The notes beneath the pieces were generated by a model. That model had not been told where the DNA came from. It did not search any database and was given only the letters and a program-made list of their open reading frames with translations. Positions 25,744 to 34,231 of a DNA stretch of 64,000 nucleotides are shown here, one piece after another (positions within the stretch are counted from its first letter, which is position 1; each line of letters begins with the position of its first letter). The DNA is taken from positions 124,001-188,000 of the forward strand of contig JBIQKZ010000001.1 in assembly GCA_044464765.1 (NCBI GenBank). The letters run 5' to 3'. This DNA is from JBIQKZ01 sp044464765 (lineage in GTDB: Bacteria; Pseudomonadota; Gammaproteobacteria; Burkholderiales; Burkholderiaceae_B). A program made the translations under genes and the position numbers.

Positions 25744-26709
25744 ATGGAGCAGTCACACAATCTTATCGTGGGCAATGATTACAACGCGGAATGCCCATTG
25801 GTCTACCAACGAATCATGGAAAACATGTTTTCCGTTGGTCTTCTGGTCAAAGCCCAGGAAGGGGATGGTTTCCAGGCGCGTGTGTCCGCGTATCGTGGCC
25901 GCAAATTGCGTTTTGCCGCCTTGCGCTTTTCGCCGCACTCCACCTCGTCCCTCATGATCGGGCAGCGTTCGGGCCGTTTGCTGGTTTCTCGTCAAAAAGA
26001 AGGGGTGGCCCTGGTGCAGCAAGACGGCCGTGAATGTCGCGTCGAGGCGGGCGACATTTTCATGATCGACCCCAGCCGTCCTTTTTTTATCGAAACGGGT
26101 GAAATCCTCACGCACTCCTTATATCTCGAGCCCGACGCCTTGCGCGACCTGATGCCCGATGTGGATAATTTCACAGCCAGGGTCATCGATGGGGAAAAAG
26201 GCACCGGCGCCTTGTTTGGCGGCATGCTCGATGGTATTTTCCCTTTGGCCTCCACGTTGGATGAAGGCACGGCGGATCGTATTGCCGACTCCCTGCCTTA
26301 TGTGCTGTCTGCGGCGCTGGCCGGCCTGGATGTCGGCAAGCCTGTGTCGCCGCTACGCCTTCGGCAATTGCACAAGCAGCGTATTTTGCGCTATATGCGC
26401 GAACACTTGCGCGATGGCGACCTGAATGCGAATACGATTGCCGCCGGAGTGAATCTTTCCACCCGGTATGTCTACGAGCTTTTTGCCGACGAAGACGAGC
26501 CTTTGATGAAGCGGGTATGGAATAGTCGCCTTGAACGCTGCCGTAACGATTTGGCAGCGGCATCGTCGGGGTCGCGTTCCATAGGTGAAATAGCGTATCA
26601 TTGGGGGTTCAACGATGTGGCGCATTTTAGCCGCGCTTTTCGACAGCGCTATGGGCAGTCGCCCCGCGAGTACCGCACTGCCTCTGCTGCCGGCATGACC
26701 GCCACTTAA
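25744..26709 (+). CDS. AraC-family transcriptional regulator
   Basis: A 321-residue activator-type regulator. Residues ~40-190 form a cupin-like sensory domain of the AraC-binding-2 sort (QDGRECRVEAGDIFMIDPSR). The C-terminal double helix-turn-helix starts near 215: NANTIAAGVNLSTRYVYELF, then GEIAYHWGFNDVAHFSRAFR with QRYGQSPREYR, the classic AraC signature. Its place between the importer and XdhC makes it the likely regulator of the 14000-27801 cluster. The ribosome-binding site is 1 nt from the ATG, so the start is not certain. Confidence 0.9.
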   Translation: MEQSHNLIVGNDYNAECPLVYQRIMENMFSVGLLVKAQEGDGFQARVSAYRGRKLRFAALRFSPHSTSSLMIGQRSGRLLVSRQKEGVALVQQDGRECRVEAGDIFMIDPSRPFFIETGEILTHSLYLEPDALRDLMPDVDNFTARVIDGEKGTGALFGGMLDGIFPLASTLDEGTADRIADSLPYVLSAALAGLDVGKPVSPLRLRQLHKQRILRYMREHLRDGDLNANTIAAGVNLSTRYVYELFADEDEPLMKRVWNSRLERCRNDLAAASSGSRSIGEIAYHWGFNDVAHFSRAFRQRYGQSPREYRTASAAGMTAT

Positions 26710-26733
26710 GCACTAGCGTATCGGATCATCGCC

Positions 26734-27801
26734 ATGGATAATCTAGACCTTGTTGTTTTGCGCACGTTGTTCGACTGGCGTCGAGCAGGCAAGCGGGCGC
26801 TTCTTGCCACTGTTGTGCGTACCTGGGGCTCATCGCCCCGGCCCATTGGTTCCATCATGGCGCTTTGCGAAGACGGCACGGTAGTGGGCTCGGTTTCGGG
26901 CGGCTGTATCGAAGACGACTTAATCTATCGGTTTTCGCAAGCCTACGCCGGCAACCAGACGGATGACGCCAATCACGAAGCTCATATGCCCGAAGGCGCG
27001 CCCCAGTTGCTGAAGTACGGCATCCGGGCGGATGAAGCGCATCGTTTCGGCTTGCCGTGTGGCGGCACCTTGCAGTTATTGCTCGAGTTCGACCCCGATC
27101 CCCACGATCTGGGCGTCCTGGTCAAACAACTGACCGCCGGGCAACTGATGCAGAGGGTTGTCTGTCTGGCCGACGGAAAGGCAAGCAGCCAGCCTAGCGA
27201 TCACCCGTCCGACTTGCTTCTTACTGATACCGAGCTGGTCAATACCTTTGGGCCGGAATACCGCATGTTGCTTATCGGCGCGGGCCAGTTGGCCGAGTAC
27301 CTGGCTACCATGGCCTTGTTCAACGGCTTTCTGGTGTCGGTCTGTGATCCGCGAGAAGAATACCTGGGTGGCTGGTCGGTGCCGGGCGTTGAAACGCTAT
27401 CCGGTATGCCGGACGACGTGGTGCGCGCGTTCAAGGCAGACCGGCGCAGCTGCATCGTTACGCTTACCCACGATCCCAAGCTGGACGACTTGGCTTTGCT
27501 CGAGGCCCTGGAGACCGAGGCCTTTTACGTTGGGGCCATTGGTTCACGCAGCAATAATGCATTGCGACGCGAGCGTCTGATCGAGTATTTTGATCAGACG
27601 GAAGAATCCCTGGCTCGGCTGCGCGGCCCGATCGGCTTGTATATCGGCAGCAAGACGCCGTCCGAGATCGCGGTCAGCATCATGGCCGAAGTGCTGGCGG
27701 TCAAGAATGGAGTGGATCTTTCGGGCGATATGGACATCGCCCGCGCCAAAGATAAAATCGGCGTGCCGCCCAACGACACCGATCTGGTGTGCGCCATTTA
27801 A
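26734..27801 (+). CDS. XdhC-family molybdenum cofactor maturation protein
   Basis: A 355-residue protein of the XdhC/CoxI family, which binds the molybdenum cofactor, promotes its sulfuration and inserts it into xanthine-dehydrogenase-type hydroxylases. The N-terminal XdhC domain has ATVVRTWGSSPRPIGS and GSVSGGCIEDD; LPCGGTLQLLLE follows. The C-terminal Rossmann domain has LLIGAGQLAEYLA and VGAIGSRSNNALRRERL. It lies 24 nt after the AraC gene and presumably matures the hydroxylase of this cluster. Confidence 0.92.
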   Translation: MDNLDLVVLRTLFDWRRAGKRALLATVVRTWGSSPRPIGSIMALCEDGTVVGSVSGGCIEDDLIYRFSQAYAGNQTDDANHEAHMPEGAPQLLKYGIRADEAHRFGLPCGGTLQLLLEFDPDPHDLGVLVKQLTAGQLMQRVVCLADGKASSQPSDHPSDLLLTDTELVNTFGPEYRMLLIGAGQLAEYLATMALFNGFLVSVCDPREEYLGGWSVPGVETLSGMPDDVVRAFKADRRSCIVTLTHDPKLDDLALLEALETEAFYVGAIGSRSNNALRRERLIEYFDQTEESLARLRGPIGLYIGSKTPSEIAVSIMAEVLAVKNGVDLSGDMDIARAKDKIGVPPNDTDLVCAI

Positions 27802-27873
27802 ATTTAAAGCGCCTTGCCTGGCCGTATAGGCGGCTGGCGGCTGCATAGGCCGGGCGCGCGTGCTCGGAGACGC

Positions 27874-29187
27874 CTACTTGACCAGGTTGGGCAGCCATAA
27901 GCCGACCTCGGGCACAAACACCATCAGCAAAAGCACGAATAGTTCGAGGATCACAAACGGCACGGCGGCCTTGTAGACGGTGCCCATGGTTACCTCGGGC
28001 GGCGCAATGCCTTTCATGACGAATAACAGCAGGCCAAACGGAGGCGTTAGGAAGCCCATTTCCATGGTGATCAGATAGACGATCCCCAGCCAGATGGGAT
28101 CGATGCCGACCGCATTGGCCATCGGGATGAATAGCGGCACGGTAATCATGACCATGCTGACCTGATCGACGAAACAGCCCAATATAAGCAGAATGACCAT
28201 CATCATGAAGATGACGGTTAGCGGGTCGGCGCCCGCACCGGTGACCAGCCCGACCATGCCGCGCGTGGCTCCTGAAAACGCCAGGATCTGGCTGAAGGTG
28301 GTCGACGCCATGATGATGAATAGAATCATGGTGCTGGTCTTGGCGGTTTCGGCAAGCATGGCCTTAAGGCCTTTCCAGCTAAGACTGCGGTAGCTGACGG
28401 CGGCAATGAATGACGCAATAACGCCCAGGCCCGCCGACTCGGTGGGGGTGGCCCAGCCCAGCACCAGCGAGCCAACCACCACGATCAATATGCCAGATAA
28501 TGGCACCACATACACCAGGAACGGCACCCAGCGCTCGGCAAAGCTGCGCTGGACGTGCTCGTCCGAAGGCGCATCTTGTGGCCGCCTTTTTGCCCGGATG
28601 GTGATATAGGCCAGGAACAGAACCGTCATGATCAGCGCGGGGGTGATGCCGGCCAGCAGCAGCTTCGAAATGGACATGTTGGCCAGGCTGCCCAATAGAA
28701 CCGCCAGCGCCGAAGGTGGAATAAGCATGGCGATGGCGCCTGACGACATGATGGGCCCCATGGACAGCGTGGGGTGATAGCCCCGTTGCAGCATGACCGG
28801 CAAGAGCGAGCGACCCAGCATGGCGGTGTTGGCAATGCTTGAGCCCGACAGCGCTGAAAATACGGTGCCTGCGGCGACCGAGACGACCGCCATGCGGCCA
28901 GGCACCCGGGATATAAGGCGTTCCATGGCGTCAATCGCTTTAAACGCCATGCCGCTGTGCAGCAGGATTTCACCCATAAGGATGAACAGCGGAATGGGGG
29001 CCAGGCTGTAATTGGTAATCGAGGTGACCACATTGCGGGTCATCTGGATCAGGCCAATTTCTCCATTCAGGAAAACAATGGCGCCAATGATATTGACGCC
29101 GAAAAACGTGATGGCGACAGGCAGGCCCAACAAAAGCAGGAACACCAGCGAACCCGTAAGCAAGACCAGCGCAGAAATCCAATCCAT
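27874..29187 (-). CDS. TRAP transporter large permease subunit (DctM family)
   Basis: A 437-residue inner-membrane protein with roughly 12 hydrophobic segments, the Na+-coupled translocation subunit of a tripartite ATP-independent periplasmic transporter. DctM features include the GLPVAITFF beginning, IPLFILMGEIL, SGSSIANTAMLG, MLIPPS and CFVDQVSMVMITVPLF. It is the last gene of the minus-strand dctP-dctQ-dctM operon, convergent with xdhC. Confidence 0.94.
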   Translation of the reverse strand: MDWISALVLLTGSLVFLLLLGLPVAITFFGVNIIGAIVFLNGEIGLIQMTRNVVTSITNYSLAPIPLFILMGEILLHSGMAFKAIDAMERLISRVPGRMAVVSVAAGTVFSALSGSSIANTAMLGRSLLPVMLQRGYHPTLSMGPIMSSGAIAMLIPPSALAVLLGSLANMSISKLLLAGITPALIMTVLFLAYITIRAKRRPQDAPSDEHVQRSFAERWVPFLVYVVPLSGILIVVVGSLVLGWATPTESAGLGVIASFIAAVSYRSLSWKGLKAMLAETAKTSTMILFIIMASTTFSQILAFSGATRGMVGLVTGAGADPLTVIFMMMVILLILGCFVDQVSMVMITVPLFIPMANAVGIDPIWLGIVYLITMEMGFLTPPFGLLLFVMKGIAPPEVTMGTVYKAAVPFVILELFVLLLMVFVPEVGLWLPNLVK

Positions 29188-29199
29188 GGGTGTATCCGT

Positions 29200-29718
29200 T
29201 TACAGTGAAACTGTGGTGTCTTGAGCGGGAGGGCTGTGCAGTCGTGTTTTGAGCAATCGCAGGAATTCGATGGCCACCAAGGCCATGCATAGGGGCACAA
29301 ATAGATTGATGGGCCACTCGGGGATGGTGAAGGTTTTATACACCATGCTGCCGCGCTTGAATGCCTGCCAGGTGGCGATGGCGCCGTAATAGAAAATAAC
29401 CCAGCAGATGGCGCTTCCCAGCACGTAGGTGAACAGCGTGACCCCGTGCTGGATGCGCCGTGGCAAATTAGCGACGACGATATCCACGCAAACGTGCCCG
29501 CCTTCGCGTAGAACCCATGGCGCGGCAAACGCCGTGGCGACATACATGGCGTACTCCATGGTTTCAATCACCCATGGCAGGCCCGCGCCGAACGTATTGC
29601 GCATGAGTACATCGGCGGCAATGAAAAAAGCCATGAGCCCGAAAATGGCGCCGGAGATGACGGCCAGGCCCATGATAAGTGCATCATAGACTTGGACGAC
29701 GATGTTGCGTGGCGCCAT
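29200..29718 (-). CDS. TRAP transporter small permease subunit (DctQ family)
   Basis: A 172-residue four-helix membrane protein with the DctQ hallmark WVLREGGHVCVDIVVANLP, reduced to the conserved R-E-x-G-H-V-x-V-D core after the second helix. It supports the large permease in the membrane. It is 12 nt upstream of dctM and about 38 nt downstream of dctP. Confidence 0.92.
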   Translation of the reverse strand: MAPRNIVVQVYDALIMGLAVISGAIFGLMAFFIAADVLMRNTFGAGLPWVIETMEYAMYVATAFAAPWVLREGGHVCVDIVVANLPRRIQHGVTLFTYVLGSAICWVIFYYGAIATWQAFKRGSMVYKTFTIPEWPINLFVPLCMALVAIEFLRLLKTRLHSPPAQDTTVSL

Positions 29719-29756
29719 GGCGGTTCCCCAGAAGACCGAAGCGATTGACGGGGGAT

Positions 29757-30731
29757 TTAGTTGGGCTTGGCCAGCAGGTCACGCAAGCGCGGACCGGTTT
29801 CAGGCGCAACGTCCAGCACTTGCGCCCAGCCGGCTTCACGGGCCGTGTTCAGCCACTTTTCGCGCTCGGCGCCTTCAAGCGTGTACACCACCATGCCGGC
29901 ATCGGCTTGCTTTTTGATCTCTTGCTGATTGATTTGTTCGTTATTGGCATTGGCCGCTTCCAGCCATGTGCCCATTTTATTCAGGAAGGCGCGCTGTTCG
30001 TCGGTGAGCGACTTCCATTTGTCGAGATTGATCAGCACGTTGACGTCGACATCGTAGAACCCGGGGTCGACGCGGGCCTTGGTGACCTGGTGCCAGCCAA
30101 GGTCGAGAACCCCCTGGATGGGCCAGCCATAACCGTCGACCACGCCACGCTCGAGCGCGGTATAGACTTCGGACGGTGGCGTCTGGATGCTGGCGGCGCC
30201 GAGTTTTTCAAAGAAGGCGCGGTAGACCGGTGTGACGCGCAGGTTCAGCCCTTTAAGGTCGGCTTTTTCTACGGGTTTGTTGACATAGAGATGAAAGGGC
30301 ACGCCGTCGCCCGTGGCGGCGAGGAACCAGACATTCATTTTTTTGTTGTGCAGCTCGTTCAGGTATTCCCAGCCGCCGTTTTCACGCAGTTCTTGCATGG
30401 TGTAGTCGGACAGTTTCAGTGCGCCGCCCTCGGGCAAAAGGTTGGCATAGAACGCGGTGGTGTTGAAGGCCATGTCGACGACACCCGATTGAACCGCATT
30501 GCCGAGCTCGAACGGTGGAATGGCCGAAGGCCCGCCCATCACGTCGATTTGGACCAAGCCCTTGCCCTCTTCATTGACTTTCTTGACGAAGTTCTCGAAG
30601 GGCAGGTTAATGAGCGTGCCTGGCTGGAATGCCGTGACCGCTTTGAGCACGACCTCTTTGGCGCCGGCGGGGCTGGCCGCCAGCAACGCGCTGACGGCGA
30701 ATGCGCCAGCGATCCGGGTGAATAGTTTCAT
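29757..30731 (-). CDS. TRAP transporter substrate-binding protein (DctP family)
   Basis: A 324-residue periplasmic receptor with a Sec signal (MKLFTRIAGAFAVSALLAAS, cleavage near AGAKE). The DctP fold is recognised from LKAVTAFQPGTLINLPFENF, GKGLVQIDVMGGPSAIPPFE, the ligand-anchoring Arg context LKGLNLRVTPVYRAFFEKLG and VDGYGWPIQGVLDLG. Ligands are usually organic acids; this one is unknown. AAGGAGA lies 6-7 nt before the ATG. It is the first gene of its operon. Confidence 0.93.
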   Translation of the reverse strand: MKLFTRIAGAFAVSALLAASPAGAKEVVLKAVTAFQPGTLINLPFENFVKKVNEEGKGLVQIDVMGGPSAIPPFELGNAVQSGVVDMAFNTTAFYANLLPEGGALKLSDYTMQELRENGGWEYLNELHNKKMNVWFLAATGDGVPFHLYVNKPVEKADLKGLNLRVTPVYRAFFEKLGAASIQTPPSEVYTALERGVVDGYGWPIQGVLDLGWHQVTKARVDPGFYDVDVNVLINLDKWKSLTDEQRAFLNKMGTWLEAANANNEQINQQEIKKQADAGMVVYTLEGAEREKWLNTAREAGWAQVLDVAPETGPRLRDLLAKPN

Positions 30732-31114
30732 GGGAGTCTCCTTGTGACCGATGAGCCAGGTACGGGGTGTGTTCTTTGAGCGGAGCTACAGCATTGAAGA
30801 TGATGCAATGCCGGACCGCCCGGCGTGGTCGTCAAGAGCTCGGCCATGCCGTACAGCATGTGTCTGTAAATATGTATGCAAGTTAGTATTACACAGAATC
30901 GTGGCCGCTTTTACTAGGGCTTGCCCCATAACAGTCAGGAAAATCCTGTGCTGTTCTGTTAACCGAACAGTCCTTGCTCGTCGTGGACCGGCTTTCCTCC
31001 TACCAATGTGGCCAACACTTTGGTTTGCGGGATGTCGTCTTCTGACGTGTCTGTGTGAAAACGCAGGCCTTTGCGTTAAGATGAACGGCATGTTGTCTAC
31101 CGGGATGCCAAGGG
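30732..31114. promoter_or_regulatory. Divergent intergenic region with dyad symmetries
   Basis: These 383 nt lie between the TRAP operon (minus) and the small membrane gene (plus); no gene is convincing here. Dyads present are TGTAA (30865-30869) with TTACA (30889-30893) in an AT-rich stretch, CAGGA-AAA-TCCTG at 30936-30948, and CTGTTC (30951-30956) with GAACAG (30965-30970). The AT-rich dyad is suitably placed as an operator for the TRAP operon. These are candidates only. Confidence 0.35.
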
Positions 31115-31261
31115 ATGAGCTCAGGTGAAATTATTGTGTTGCTGCTGTTGGGAATTGGCCTTGTCTGTTCCCTTACCTTGTTCGTCTGGCTGGTGCGTTT
31201 GATCCGCCGCGACCACCCGCCGGTGGCCAAGCCCGGGTCGGTAGACAGGCCAGGCGTGTAG
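31115..31261 (+). CDS. Small single-pass membrane protein
   Basis: A 48-residue peptide with one hydrophobic helix (EIIVLLLLGIGLVCSLTLFV) followed by a basic stretch RLIRRDHPP, giving a cytoplasmic C-terminal tail by the positive-inside rule. It ends in TAG directly before the ATG of the dipeptidase gene with no gap, so coupled translation is likely. AAGGG immediately before the ATG is too close to be a normal ribosome-binding site. I recognise no family. Its membrane character and fixed spacing to the next gene are the only support. Confidence 0.5.
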   Translation: MSSGEIIVLLLLGIGLVCSLTLFVWLVRLIRRDHPPVAKPGSVDRPGV

Positions 31262-31840
31262 ATGCGCGACGCGAACAAGGGAAGCGGGCGCCTTGTCGCC
31301 ATCCAGCCACCCGACTATCCGGTTGATATCCATCTGGTTTATGCCACGGCCGACAATTTCGTTTGTCTGCCGGTGTACGCGTCTGATGCGCAATGCGTCC
31401 TGCACAGCGATGCGGCTGACTGCCTGGGGCGCGCCGCCCGGGCGGCGTTACGAGCAGGCTATGTTTTGCGCGTGCTGGACGCTTATCGGCCTCCGGCAGC
31501 GCAGGAAATCTTCTGGCAGCTTTGCCCTGATCCACGCTATCTGGCCGACCCCGCCGTGGGGTCGAGCCATACGCGCGGCATTGCGGTCGATGTCACCTTG
31601 CTGGACGAAGCGGGGCAGGCGCTGGACATGGGCACGGGTTTTGACGACATGCGCGAGCAGTCGCATCACGACCGCCCCGACCTGCCCAAAGCCGTGCAAC
31701 GCAATCGCAGCCTGCTATTGGGCATTATGCTGCAAGCCGGGTTCGAATCCTTGCCCACCGAATGGTGGCATTATCAGTTGCCTGATGCTCGTCGCTATCC
31801 CTTGATCGACGATCCTGCCGTGCAGGTGGTTCGTATCTGA
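31262..31840 (+). CDS. D-alanyl-D-alanine dipeptidase (VanX/DdpX family)
   Basis: A 192-residue zinc dipeptidase. The ligands His103 and Asp110 in SSHTRGIAVD, and Glu167 and His170 in EWWHY, match VanX spacing (His116, Asp123, Glu181, His184), and Arg76 in DAYRPP corresponds to the catalytic Arg71. It hydrolyses D-Ala-D-Ala, in non-resistant bacteria usually to salvage cell-wall dipeptide. I see no N-terminal signal peptide, so a cytoplasmic location is expected. There is no vanH/vanA-like ligase beside it, so no resistance role is indicated. It follows the small membrane gene without a gap. Confidence 0.9.
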   Translation: MRDANKGSGRLVAIQPPDYPVDIHLVYATADNFVCLPVYASDAQCVLHSDAADCLGRAARAALRAGYVLRVLDAYRPPAAQEIFWQLCPDPRYLADPAVGSSHTRGIAVDVTLLDEAGQALDMGTGFDDMREQSHHDRPDLPKAVQRNRSLLLGIMLQAGFESLPTEWWHYQLPDARRYPLIDDPAVQVVRI

Positions 31841-31873
31841 CGCGGCCCATCCCCTGTCCGTTCTACTGCCCTG

Positions 31874-31911
31874 TTTGGCTAATCCGCATACTAATTAGTA
31901 CATTAGCCAAA
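31874..31911. terminator. Hairpin with embedded palindrome between convergent genes
   Basis: Perfect 10-nt arms TTTGGCTAAT (31874-31883) and ATTAGCCAAA (31902-31911) enclose an 18-nt loop that itself contains the 12-nt palindrome TACTAATTAGTA (31889-31900). It lies between the dipeptidase stop and the antiporter, whose TAA stop (31903-31905) is inside the right arm. It is probably a bidirectional terminator, but the double palindrome could also be a protein-binding site. Confidence 0.55.
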
Positions 31912-33198
31912 GGCGCCAGGCAGCAAGAACATGAACGCGGCGACCAAGGTAGGGATGGCCGCCGAGGCCAGAAGCTTCAGCGGCGAAATCGCGCCGTCCG
32001 GGAAGTAGTCTTTCAAAATGGAAAAGCCGGCCGGGTTGGGCGCGTTGGCGATCACGGTCAGTCCGCCGCCTGTCACCGCGCCGGCCACCAGCATGTAGCG
32101 CCAAAGATCGCTGGTGCCTTCCACCAGCGATCCCAGATAGGTCAGGGCCGCATTATCGGTGACTGCGGTAAGCGCCATGGCGCCCCAGAACAGCACGGTG
32201 GGCGATAGCCCGCCTAGAAGATCCTGCAGCCACCATTGCTGCATTCCGCCCAGCACCACCAGGCCCGCCAGAAAAAACCCCACCATCAGCCCCTCTTTGA
32301 TGAGCAGGCGGTTCTGATAGCGTCTGTAGCTTTCGGCAAAGCCGATGAACATCATCAGCATGCCAAGAAACACGATGGGGTGGTGGGCCGCAAGCACGAT
32401 GCCCACCAGAAACACCACATGAATCGCCATGACCACGGCGGGCACGGCGGGCCGGCTCTCGCTGACGGTGGGTGTAGGCGTGCTCGACGCCCCTTGTCCT
32501 ATGCTGCCATCCAGCAGATACTTGCGGCAGATCAGCGTCAATACGCCTGCATTGATGATCACGGCAAGCGCTGCGCGCCAGCCGAAATGGGTGGCCATGT
32601 AGGTTGAGTCCCAACCAAAGGTTTGGGCGACCATCAGCACAGGCGGTGCGGCGTAGGCTGTCAGCACGCCGCCACTGGATATATTGACGAACAGCACGCC
32701 AAGTGTCATGTACTTGAATCCGGCTTGGCCGGACTTATAAAAGTACGCATCGCGCAACAGCAAGGCGGCCAGTGTCATGGCGGCCGGCTCGGTAATCAGG
32801 GAGCCCGACAAAGGAACGAGGGACAGGGTGATGAAAAACGTGGCCAGTTCGCCACGCATGGGCAGCAGGCGCGCCACCCCGCGCACCACCAGGCCCACCA
32901 ATTCCAGGATGGGACGGCTGGCGGCGACCACCATAATGGCGAACACAAAGGCCGGCTCGGTAAAATTGCGGGTGTCCAGATAGTGCACCGCGTCGCCCAC
33001 ACCGATCAACAGGCCCATGACCACAATCAATACAAAGGCCCATACACCGAATACCGCTTCCACCTCGGCCAGCATATGCCATAAGCCCGCGTGAGGTCCG
33101 TTGCGATTGGCCAGCCGGGCAAAGACCGGCACCGAGAACGTGTGAATGATGGCGATTGCAAAAAGCGCCGTTGCGATAATTTCGATATAACCGGGCAT
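31903..33198 (-). CDS. Putative Na+/H+ antiporter (PF07399-type)
   Basis: A 431-residue polytopic inner-membrane protein with about 11-12 hydrophobic segments. It resembles the 'putative Na+/H+ antiporter' family related to the ion-transporter superfamily: LSGSLITEPAAMTLAALLLRD, reduced to the conserved S-L-I-T-E-P-A-A core, GVLFVNISSGGVLTAYAAPP, and TDNAALTYLG near 350 are the polar interruptions expected at an ion path. It is a single gene with its own start region facing ubiA. Ion specificity is inferred from the family name only. Confidence 0.75.
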   Translation of the reverse strand: MPGYIEIIATALFAIAIIHTFSVPVFARLANRNGPHAGLWHMLAEVEAVFGVWAFVLIVVMGLLIGVGDAVHYLDTRNFTEPAFVFAIMVVAASRPILELVGLVVRGVARLLPMRGELATFFITLSLVPLSGSLITEPAAMTLAALLLRDAYFYKSGQAGFKYMTLGVLFVNISSGGVLTAYAAPPVLMVAQTFGWDSTYMATHFGWRAALAVIINAGVLTLICRKYLLDGSIGQGASSTPTPTVSESRPAVPAVVMAIHVVFLVGIVLAAHHPIVFLGMLMMFIGFAESYRRYQNRLLIKEGLMVGFFLAGLVVLGGMQQWWLQDLLGGLSPTVLFWGAMALTAVTDNAALTYLGSLVEGTSDLWRYMLVAGAVTGGGLTVIANAPNPAGFSILKDYFPDGAISPLKLLASAAIPTLVAAFMFLLPGAFG

Positions 33199-33256
33199 AA
33201 AAACCTTCTACATCTGGTCAGTGGTCCGTTGGCCACAGGGTTGACAGGCAATCGGG

Positions 33257-34216
33257 CTAGAGCAGGGTGCCGGCCAGTGCGGCCACATTGAGCAATACGC
33301 CCACCGCCATATTGGCGCGGAACAGCATAAAGCTTTTATCGGGCCGGGTAACGCTGAACACAATCATTTGCCACACGAAATGTGCGCCGATAACGGCCAT
33401 GACAATGTAGTAACCGACGTGAAAATCCAGTGCCCAGCCGCCATACAGCCACAGGGCCAGGGTAACGGCGTACACCACGCTGAGCCAGAATTTCCCATGT
33501 TGACCAAAGCGCATGGCGGCCGACTTTACCCCCAGCTTCAGATCGTCGCGGACATCGACATAGGCATAGATGGTGTCGTAGCCCACTTGCCAGAGCACGG
33601 CGCCCACCCACATGGCAATGGCCGCCAGCGGTACATGGTTCTGGGTATCGGACCAGGCCATCAGCATACCCCAGTTAAAGCCGATGCCCAACACCACTTG
33701 CGGCCAGTAGGTAAAGCGTTTGCACAGCGGGTAGATAATGACGATGGGCACCAGGGCCACGGCCAGCCACCGGCTGTAGTCGTTGATGGCGAACAGCAGC
33801 AGGGCGCAAACCACGAGCTGGCCCAACAGGAAATACAGCGCGTTCTTCAGGGTAAGCTGGCCGCTAGTGAGCGGGCGAAAACGCGTGCGCTCGACCTGTT
33901 TGTCGATATCGCGGTCGAAGATGTCGTTGATCGTGCAGCCCACGCCCCGCATCAGCAAGGCGCCAAGCGAAAAAATGAACAGGCGCCAAACAGTGGGCCA
34001 GCCGTCGGCGGCGTGCACCAGGGCGGCCAGGCAGGGCAGCAGGGTCAGCCAGGTGCCCACCGGACGGTCCAGCCGGCAAAGGCGGGCATACGGCCCCCAT
34101 GACTTTGGCAGCCAGCGATCCACCCAGTCGTCGGGCCGCATGTCGGACAGGTCGGGCAGGGCGTTGGACGAGGAATCGTGCTTGGGGTCGGTGGGCTGGG
34201 TTGAAGACATGGGCAT
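33257..34216 (-). CDS. ubiA: 4-hydroxybenzoate octaprenyltransferase
   Basis: A 319-residue membrane prenyltransferase that attaches the polyprenyl tail to 4-hydroxybenzoate in ubiquinone synthesis. The first Asp-rich motif NDIFDRDID and the second, YAYVDVRDD, both bind the Mg-diphosphate and are intact, and KQVERTRFRPLTSG is the usual downstream block. Eight to nine hydrophobic helices are visible. A ~30-residue polar N-terminal extension precedes the family start; the ATG at 34210 is an alternative to 34216. Confidence 0.95.
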   Translation of the reverse strand: MPMSSTQPTDPKHDSSSNALPDLSDMRPDDWVDRWLPKSWGPYARLCRLDRPVGTWLTLLPCLAALVHAADGWPTVWRLFIFSLGALLMRGVGCTINDIFDRDIDKQVERTRFRPLTSGQLTLKNALYFLLGQLVVCALLLFAINDYSRWLAVALVPIVIIYPLCKRFTYWPQVVLGIGFNWGMLMAWSDTQNHVPLAAIAMWVGAVLWQVGYDTIYAYVDVRDDLKLGVKSAAMRFGQHGKFWLSVVYAVTLALWLYGGWALDFHVGYYIVMAVIGAHFVWQMIVFSVTRPDKSFMLFRANMAVGVLLNVAALAGTLL

Positions 34217-34231
34217 TAAATCGGCTGGCTC

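Noticed and set aside
30751..31128. Possible 125-codon gene on the plus strand in the TRAP/dipeptidase intergenic region
   Set aside because: The product is Cys/Arg-rich with no domain, overlaps the small membrane gene in another frame, and the region carries operator-like dyads instead.
31262..31840. Vancomycin-resistance module around the VanX-like dipeptidase
   Set aside because: No D-Ala-D-Lac ligase, dehydrogenase or VanRS pair is adjacent, and chromosomal DdpX-type dipeptidases are common in Gram-negative bacteria.
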